From JAKATY01 sp038876335 (lineage in GTDB: Archaea; Micrarchaeota; Micrarchaeia; Micrarchaeales; Micrarchaeaceae), in the NCBI GenBank assembly GCA_038876335.1, contig JAVYYS010000020.1, positions 1 to 9,574 of the forward strand: 9,574 nt of DNA, read 5' to 3'. The notes below the pieces were generated by a model. The model worked only from the letters and a program-made list of their open reading frames with translations. It was not told the origin of the DNA and did not search any database. The position numbers and the translations under genes were made by a program. This document shows, piece by piece, positions 4,709-9,574 of the stretch; position 1 is the stretch's first letter, and each line of letters opens with the position of its first letter.

Positions 4709-6223
4709 TTACCGTCTTTTATCTTTTTCTTCAATCTGAACATCTGCATTTGCACCGCTCAAAAATCTCTTGGTTTGCTTAATCATATCAAAAATCTTTC
4801 CGTCATCATGCTTTCTTATTCTGCCAGAAAGTCCTTCAATCCAAGAGTTCTTAAATGCAGCTGTACCATACAATGCTCCCATGGCTGCGCCAACCACTGA
4901 AGCAACTGTGTCATTGTCTCTAGTGTAATTTACTGCCTGTATTATGGCCTCTTGAGGCTTGCCGATATATCTTGAAAGAATATAGAGTAATATTGTATCT
5001 GTTTCTAGAACGTACGCTCCAGAGCCAAAATAGTTGCTGAATTCTTCCGTGCTCATGTTCTTCTTAGATCCATATTCTAGGGCTTTGGATATGAAGCCGT
5101 ATGCAGTACGAGGAGAATCCGATTTTACCTTCTTGCTTCTAATCTCATATTTAGTATCACTTGTAAAAGCGTCAAGACATTCAGTAAATTCTTTAATATA
5201 GGCCATATCTTTTGGCGGGCTATTCAAAGTAATGAATTTACGTAACAAATCAATAAATGCGACTGAAGAGCCAATCGCAAGTGCACTGTTGTGTGTCATT
5301 ATTGTTGCTAGTACTGTGTCAGAATACAAACTCTCTTTGGTGCCACCTAAAAATGGTATTATAACAGGTGCTATTCTCATAAGTGCTCCATTTTCTGCGC
5401 CACCAACCACGCCAGAAACATACCATGGCTCTCTACGTACTTTATAATTTCTAAGGAATCCACGTACTATTTTTCCTATACCAAAAATTTCATGGGATGA
5501 AAAAACTCGCGCCAATTCTTCCATATCTAAGCGTCCCTTATCTAAAATTACATCTAAAGTATCAAATGCCAATTGTGTGTCATCACTTGGCAATCCAATC
5601 TTTTTACCATACTCATGTTTATTCGGAAGATAATCAGTAATCAATCCATACTCATTTTCCCTATGCCTAGGTTCCATACCCTCAGAAGTATTTCCAAGAG
5701 AATCGCCTATTGCTATACCCAAGAGCATGCCCTCTATTTTAGACAAATTAACAGATTCGGGTTTTGCCGGATTCCTATAGATGAACTCTGGCTCTTTTGA
5801 CTTTATTATTCCACTCTTAAACAGTAGCCTTGCCATATCTTTATTAGAAAGCCCATCCAATTGTTTCATTTTTGCTGAGTCTATCACTTCTGCGATGTAC
5901 ACTACGTATGTCTGAGGATAAGTGAAAGGCGTTCCATATTGATTTTGCCCCTTTCCTTGTGTTTTATTTATCTCTTTACGAAATCTAACGTTTTTTTCAG
6001 GAGTTAAGAATCTATGCTCTCTGTCAGATTTTAACTTTATATTACACAAACCATTAGATATCATAAAGCTGCCAGCATATGTTTTATTTCTGATAATTAG
6101 TTTTACAGATCTATTAATAGACCCAGTTGTGATATAAACTTTTTGACCTACCACTCTTCTATGAATGCTATCGTGCGATGAATATAGTGTATTTATTTTG
6201 GGTTTCCAGCCTAAGCCCAACAT
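4709..6223 (-). CDS. ADP-ribosylglycohydrolase with unrecognised N-terminal domain
   Basis: The C-terminal two thirds (about residues 160-490 of 504) is an ADP-ribosylglycohydrolase of the ARH/DraG family. These enzymes remove ADP-ribose from proteins or nucleic acids using two metal ions. Motifs: GIAIGDSLGNTSEG (about 169-182), PSDDTQ with SDDT at 213-216, NGALMRIAP (278-286), the THNSALA region, and RDNDTVA with D436, D438 and T439. All expected metal ligands are kept. Residues 1 to about 140 match no family I know; KVYITTGS and SVKLIIRN suggest a beta-rich domain. Base composition is AT-richer than its neighbours, hinting at transfer. The ATG at 6221-6223 is used. A TTG four codons earlier follows directly on a TAG that joins this frame to the 63-aa ORF upstream. 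An antitoxin or detoxifying role is possible but unproven. Confidence 0.82.
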   Translation of the reverse strand: MLGLGWKPKINTLYSSHDSIHRRVVGQKVYITTGSINRSVKLIIRNKTYAGSFMISNGLCNIKLKSDREHRFLTPEKNVRFRKEINKTQGKGQNQYGTPFTYPQTYVVYIAEVIDSAKMKQLDGLSNKDMARLLFKSGIIKSKEPEFIYRNPAKPESVNLSKIEGMLLGIAIGDSLGNTSEGMEPRHRENEYGLITDYLPNKHEYGKKIGLPSDDTQLAFDTLDVILDKGRLDMEELARVFSSHEIFGIGKIVRGFLRNYKVRREPWYVSGVVGGAENGALMRIAPVIIPFLGGTKESLYSDTVLATIMTHNSALAIGSSVAFIDLLRKFITLNSPPKDMAYIKEFTECLDAFTSDTKYEIRSKKVKSDSPRTAYGFISKALEYGSKKNMSTEEFSNYFGSGAYVLETDTILLYILSRYIGKPQEAIIQAVNYTRDNDTVASVVGAAMGALYGTAAFKNSWIEGLSGRIRKHDDGKIFDMIKQTKRFLSGANADVQIEEKDKRR

Positions 6224-6235
6224 CTTACCACACAA

Positions 6236-6427
6236 CTATAGCGTACTCCAATAACCTTTCCGTAAACCTTGATTCTCCCTTTCTTTTACGTACTTATTCA
6301 TATACCACAGAGTTGACTTATTTATGCCTAATCTTTTGCGGTCTTGCGGTGTCAGGCCAACCGCCTCACTGCGAGTATCTACGTTCCTTGCGCTTCTGTT
6401 CTGCACAGTACCGATTATTGCTTTCAC
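6236..6427 (-). CDS. Small HTH-like protein, in frame with the downstream glycohydrolase across a TAG
   Basis: This is a 63-aa ORF starting with GTG (6425-6427) that overlaps the stop of the upstream gene as GTGA, a typical translational-coupling overlap. The segment GLTPQDRKRLGI, turn, NKSTLWYMNKYVK (about residues 24-48) reads like a helix-turn-helix with a serine/threonine-rich recognition helix. The LGINKSTLWY type of sequence also reminds me of HTH tails seen in some archaeal CRISPR-associated proteins; that is memory, not evidence. The protein ends GYWSTL-TAG, and the very next codon opens the 504-aa glycohydrolase frame. It is either a separate small DNA-binding protein or the detached N-terminal part of one larger protein. 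Its reality rests on the overlap and the HTH-like pattern. Confidence 0.5.
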   Translation of the reverse strand: MKAIIGTVQNRSARNVDTRSEAVGLTPQDRKRLGINKSTLWYMNKYVKERENQGLRKGYWSTL

Positions 6428-6954
6428 TGTACGTTGCCACTATACTGCCGTATCTGGGGCGCGTTTCCGAAGAAATGCTTATCTTCAGCTTCTTTTCCCA
6501 AGTCTTTCAGCTCCACTTTCAAAAGCGTGTATAGAAACACCGCGTCTTCGTAACTTGCCCTTTTGCCTACCATCTTTCGGGTATTTTCCTCTATCGTATG
6601 CAGCATGCTTACGTCGCCCAAGTGTTCCTGTACTGCGCCTTCTTCTGCAAGTATGCTTTCAGCGTTCTTGACTTCTTCTAGAATGAGTTTTTTAAATACT
6701 TCTACATCCTTTGTACTTGTCAAAACCACTCTTAGTGCTTTCGAAACTCTGTAGAATCCGTTTATTACTTCGCCAACAAACTCCCTTGTATCTTCATATA
6801 TCGGGGTTATTTTGCTTGTGGGTGTCAGCTCCACTATCTTTTTTGATCCCATGAATGCTGCAATTACATGATCCAGCGCCTCCTTTGCATGCTCATCCCC
6901 TCTCTTTGTGTATATGGGAAGATGATGTTCCAGTTGTGCTTTCTTGAACACCAT
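6424..6954 (-). CDS. Hypothetical helical protein, first gene of the glycohydrolase operon
   Basis: I do not recognise this 176-aa protein. It is charged and almost entirely helix-compatible, with long segments such as EVFKKLILEEVKNAESILAE and TRKMVGKRASYEDAVFLYTL, and it has one cysteine-free hydrophobic core region and no signal peptide or membrane segment. A four-helix-bundle fold is likely. The frame is open back to a TTG at 7002, but that TTG lies inside the promoter: CGAAAGGG followed by TTAAATA (about 6982-6997) predicts transcription starting near 6959. The ATG at 6952-6954 is therefore chosen and the mRNA would be nearly leaderless, consistent with the lack of a Shine-Dalgarno. Its stop overlaps the next gene by 4 nt, so it probably works with the HTH-like protein and the glycohydrolase. 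Confidence 0.65.
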   Translation of the reverse strand: MVFKKAQLEHHLPIYTKRGDEHAKEALDHVIAAFMGSKKIVELTPTSKITPIYEDTREFVGEVINGFYRVSKALRVVLTSTKDVEVFKKLILEEVKNAESILAEEGAVQEHLGDVSMLHTIEENTRKMVGKRASYEDAVFLYTLLKVELKDLGKEAEDKHFFGNAPQIRQYSGNVQ

Positions 6955-6981
6955 GCAATCTTGTAACACAACTACAGAATT

Positions 6982-6997
6982 GATATTTAACCCTTTC
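6982..6997 (-). promoter_or_regulatory. BRE/TATA promoter giving a near-leaderless transcript
   Basis: On the minus strand, GAAAGGG-TTAAATA resembles the BRE plus TATA arrangement at 4170-4187. The distance from the box centre (about 6986) to the ATG at 6954 leaves a leader of only about 5 nt, which decides the start codon of the 176-aa gene. Confidence 0.5.
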
Positions 6998-7113
6998 GCC
7001 AAGTTTTAGGTTTGACTTTGCCAGTTACTTTTGCTCATAAATTATAACTAGCTTCAAAGAATTGTGATTTTGGCGGATTTATCGGCAAACCCCTGTTCTA
7101 AAATTTTAAACGT

Positions 7114-7128
7114 TCGGAAAGATTTAAG
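7114..7128 (+). promoter_or_regulatory. Probable promoter of the cytochrome b operon
   Basis: TCGGAAAGATTTAAG contains a GGAAAG BRE-like block and a TTTAAG box at 7123-7128, predicting transcription from about 7151 and a 28-nt leader to the ATG at 7179. A second AT-rich box, ATTTTAAAC (7103-7111), lies just upstream and could be used instead. Confidence 0.4.
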
Positions 7129-7178
7129 AAAGCTAATTGCGATTTTCTTATCAAAACTTTTGGAATAGCTGTATATAC

Positions 7179-8660
7179 ATGGTAGCCGATGATGAAACCT
7201 CCAGCACTAATACAACATCCATAGACAACAAAAGAGAAGGTTCTATCTTCTCAGGTCTTCATTCCCTTTTGGATTTTTTCTACATAAAAAAAGTGCCATC
7301 GTATGGAAACAATTTCTTCTTTACAATAGGCATATATCTTCTGGAGCTTTTTGCAATACTCGCAATTACTGGCATGGTAATGCTGCTTTTCGGCCCATAT
7401 TGGTGGAATCTTACTGTTATCGGCACATTTTTCAGAAGCGTTCATCTTTGGGCCGCGGAGGCATTTGTTACTTTGATGCTTGTGCACCTGTTTGTGCAAT
7501 TTGCTACTTCATCTTACAGGAAGAAGAAGCTTGTATGGATGATAGGCAGCGTTATGCTGCTGCTCGTTTTCCTTGAATACGCATTCGGGATAGGGGTGCA
7601 AGGGGGCTTCGTAGCTCAGTGGAATGCAAAGGCAGGCGCAGACCTGTGGAACGGGCTAGGTCTCGGCTATTGGATAAATCCTCTTAATATGACTGCGGTA
7701 TTGGGATGGCATGTAGCAATAATTCCAATAATACTGGCGTTGCTGATATTCGTCCATTACATGCTTGTGAAACAAAAAGGCCTCAGCACTCCGTATAGGA
7801 GTGATATTCCATACAGCACAGTAGATGCGGATCACAAGAGAATGTATAGAAGGATGGTATATATACTTATAATCGTGCTTTTGTTCGCGGTATTGCTTCG
7901 CTCTCCCTATATCGCTCCCCTTACCATACAGCAGGTAGCAACAAAGAGTCCAGATAGCGTTGCGCTTACCTTTATGCAGGAATTCAACCACACATCTGCT
8001 ACCGCCACTTATTTGGATACTATAGACCCGTATACCTTCAACACCTCTGCGTCTTACGTATCTGTGCCCTATCTGTCGTATGTAAATATAACGCACTCAA
8101 AGAGTTATGAAAGCATGTTGATGGCTGAGAGCAGCGCTGCAAGAAATGCCAGCCTCTCTCAGGCTTCAGAATACTTCAGTAGAAATGGCTCTATTTCCGC
8201 TGGCATGAATTCATCTAATCCTGCAATCGTGCTGTTCTCGCAGCTTACCTACATGGCGCAGACAGGCCTTTATCAGAGCGTCTTGCAAAACGAGGTGCAG
8301 AATCCGCTCAATGAAACATATGTAATTAGGTTCCTCACGGATTCAGGTGCACTGTACAGCTACGCTTCAGAATACGGCCTTCGCACGCACCAATGGGGTA
8401 TGATAAAAGCAGGGAGCCTTTGGTGGCAGATAGGGAGCTATTGGACCGCGCCATACAATTGGCTTGAAATAATTACAAGCGGTATTACGTGGTGGAACGA
8501 CCTTGAGAATGGTCTTGTTGCAATTGCCGCATTTATTGTGTTGATGTTCCTTCCATTCATTCCAGGTTTGAACAAGCTCCCTGACAAGCTAAGGCTTTAT
8601 AAACTATTCTGGAACAGATTTACTGTTCCAGAGATGAAGAAGGGAAAGAAAGCTAAGTGA
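7179..8660 (+). CDS. Cytochrome b (b6-type) with large external insertion
   Basis: This is a membrane diheme subunit of a quinol-oxidising cytochrome bc/b6-type complex, 493 aa from the chosen ATG. Transmembrane helices lie near 46-72, 89-112, 117-139, 173-197, 226-247 and 446-464. Heme ligands are H89 and H103 (H-x13-H) in the second helix and H178 and H193 (H-x14-H) in the fourth; x14 is the b6f spacing, x13 that of mitochondrial cytochrome b. The last two helices match helices E and F (SPYIAPLTI; FLPFIPGLN). The usual E-F loop with its PEWY motif is replaced by about 190 residues carrying seven N-x-S/T sequons (N270, 288, 303, 323, 336, 344, 378). A cytosolic tail ends KKGKKAK. A TTG at 7137 is in frame, but the ATG suits the promoter better. 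No Rieske gene is visible in this window. Confidence 0.88.
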   Translation: MVADDETSSTNTTSIDNKREGSIFSGLHSLLDFFYIKKVPSYGNNFFFTIGIYLLELFAILAITGMVMLLFGPYWWNLTVIGTFFRSVHLWAAEAFVTLMLVHLFVQFATSSYRKKKLVWMIGSVMLLLVFLEYAFGIGVQGGFVAQWNAKAGADLWNGLGLGYWINPLNMTAVLGWHVAIIPIILALLIFVHYMLVKQKGLSTPYRSDIPYSTVDADHKRMYRRMVYILIIVLLFAVLLRSPYIAPLTIQQVATKSPDSVALTFMQEFNHTSATATYLDTIDPYTFNTSASYVSVPYLSYVNITHSKSYESMLMAESSAARNASLSQASEYFSRNGSISAGMNSSNPAIVLFSQLTYMAQTGLYQSVLQNEVQNPLNETYVIRFLTDSGALYSYASEYGLRTHQWGMIKAGSLWWQIGSYWTAPYNWLEIITSGITWWNDLENGLVAIAAFIVLMFLPFIPGLNKLPDKLRLYKLFWNRFTVPEMKKGKKAK

Positions 8661-8664
8661 GCGT

Positions 8665-9336
8665 ATGTATGGGCTCCAGTTTGCAGTTGTTGCATCTACA
8701 GCATCAATAACTGTGCTAAGCTTGATCCTTGCGATTTCCCTCACGTTGAACTTTAGGATGAAACGGCAGGCTAGCTACCTGTTCTGGAGCCTTGGTATGT
8801 GGATCTTTGCGCTTGGCGTTGCACTCGAACTGGTTTTCGCCTTTGGGGTATACAACAAGCTTCTTGCCGATGCATACTTGTTCGCCGTTGCGCTAACTGT
8901 GGAGCTGCTAGCTCTCGGCTCAATGCAGCTTATACGCTCAGCCAAAGCAAGGCTCGCCTATTACGCATATTGCATTGCTACCAGTGTGCTTCTTGCAGTG
9001 TTGCTTTATACTTCAAAATTTGGAAATATAATAGTTACATATGTGGTCTTCGGCGCTCTCCCTCTTCCTGTAGTTATTGCTTCATCGCTTATTGCGTTCC
9101 CCGCGGCCGTGCTGCTTGCTGTCATTGCCGCAATGAGCTATAGAAGAACAAGGAGCAGCAAAATGCTCAGCATAATCGCGGGAGTCGTGGTTGTGAGCGT
9201 AGCCGGAACTCTATACATAGCCGCCTTTCCAGAATTCCTGTACTTTGCGGAGTTTGCTGGCATACTGCTTCTCTGGTTGGGATTTTTCGACATTAAAACA
9301 TTCAGAGAGGCACTTCGTAGCTACTCTAAATTCTGA
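8665..9336 (+). CDS. Multi-pass membrane protein of unknown function in the cytochrome b operon
   Basis: I do not recognise this 223-aa protein. It is almost wholly hydrophobic, with seven or eight transmembrane helices near residues 6-28, 38-60, 67-90, 97-115, 121-136, 138-158, 167-187 and 189-208, joined by short loops with basic patches (RMKR; RSAKAR; YRRTRSSK) and a cytosolic-looking tail. No histidine occurs anywhere, so it does not bind heme through His. The ATG lies 4 nt after the cytochrome b stop, with AAGTGA upstream, so translation is probably coupled to cytochrome b and it may be an accessory or assembly subunit of that complex (inference from position). The layout would also suit an archaeal membrane sensor or transporter-like protein; no motif decides this. 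Confidence 0.75.
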   Translation: MYGLQFAVVASTASITVLSLILAISLTLNFRMKRQASYLFWSLGMWIFALGVALELVFAFGVYNKLLADAYLFAVALTVELLALGSMQLIRSAKARLAYYAYCIATSVLLAVLLYTSKFGNIIVTYVVFGALPLPVVIASSLIAFPAAVLLAVIAAMSYRRTRSSKMLSIIAGVVVVSVAGTLYIAAFPEFLYFAEFAGILLLWLGFFDIKTFREALRSYSKF

Positions 9337-9356
9337 GTGTTTCACGGTGAAGTCTA

Positions 9357-9574
9357 ATGCCGAAATGGCTTAGCAGGGACGCATTGCTGATCTCCCTTTC
9401 TGCATTCTTTGCAGATGCTGGCTACCAAGCACTCATCGCAGGTTTCCCAATATTTCTTGTGCTCTACCTCAAGGCACCAGCATACATGTTAGGCATAGCA
9501 ATGGCTCTTGCATATGGAATTGGATCCCTCTTCGCATATTTTGGAGGCAAGGCTGCAGACAGGTATGGCAAAAA
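9357..9574 (+). CDS. Major facilitator superfamily transporter, 5' part only
   Basis: 72 codons are present and the window ends inside the gene. After MPKWLSRDA come two hydrophobic segments (about residues 10-36 and 42-62), then GGKAADRYGK, a good copy of MFS motif A (G-x-x-x-D-R-x-G-[RK]) in the loop between helices 2 and 3. The ATG at 9357-9359 follows GGTGA by 7 nt, a proper archaeal Shine-Dalgarno. The gene starts 20 nt after the membrane-protein gene on the same strand, so it probably belongs to the cytochrome b operon. The substrate cannot be told from this fragment. Confidence 0.8.
   Translation, partial: MPKWLSRDALLISLSAFFADAGYQALIAGFPIFLVLYLKAPAYMLGIAMALAYGIGSLFAYFGGKAADRYGK

Noticed and set aside
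6236..6238. TAG as a pyrrolysine codon
   Set aside because: TAG is an ordinary stop in three other genes of the window and no pyl genes are present.
7656..8096. 146-codon minus-strand frame inside cytochrome b
   Set aside because: It is antisense to a gene with clear heme ligands and helices, and its product shows no family features.
1..9574. CRISPR array, insertion sequence or attachment site
   Set aside because: No regularly spaced repeats, transposase or integrase motifs, or paired terminal repeats were found. The tRNA-Pro 3' end (4541-4563) has no duplicate that I could see downstream.

Overview
The window looks archaeal. It carries a clamp-loader (replication factor C) small subunit, EF-1A-type GTPase architecture in cysN, a ribbon-helix-helix regulator, BRE/TATA-style promoters with very short leaders, T-run terminators, several TTG/GTG starts and a tRNA without an encoded CCA. 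Base composition is moderate, with an AT-richer block at about 4.6-6.3 kb. The lineage cannot be fixed from the sequence. An acidophile-associated lineage (Thermoplasmata-like or a small-genome DPANN relative) is a guess, resting mainly on the sequon-rich archaeal cytochrome b.

Left part, 1-2443. A minus-strand sulfate-activation operon reads: unrecognised 103-aa gene, cysD-like gene, cysN (cut by the window edge). The genes overlap by 4 nt or are 21 nt apart. A 76-aa ribbon-helix-helix protein is divergently transcribed. The roughly 90-bp, very AT-rich shared promoter holds two near-identical 16-bp palindromes exactly 20 bp apart, which makes the RHH protein a candidate regulator of the operon. 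The CysD-like protein carries a CC...CxxC cysteine set like that of iron-sulfur APS reductases.

Middle, 2434-4708. A single-cysteine Bcp/PrxQ peroxiredoxin overlaps the RHH gene tail to tail. Upstream on the same strand is rfcS, with its own terminator and a hairpin in its leader. A noncoding stretch rich in short repeats leads to a 42-aa plus-strand gene with a textbook BRE/TATA and Shine-Dalgarno site, then tRNA-Pro(UGG) with a poorly paired D-arm.

4709-6954 is a minus-strand unit that looks foreign or accessory. It holds a 176-aa helical protein from a near-leaderless promoter, a 63-aa HTH-like ORF overlapping it by 4 nt, and an ADP-ribosylglycohydrolase with an unrecognised N-terminal domain. 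The last two lie in one frame, separated only by a TAG codon.

Right end, 7179-9574. A plus-strand membrane operon encodes a b6-type cytochrome b with a large sequon-rich external insertion, a 7-8-TM protein 4 nt downstream, and the start of an MFS transporter. The respiratory role of the first gene is well supported; its link to the next two rests on operon structure only.
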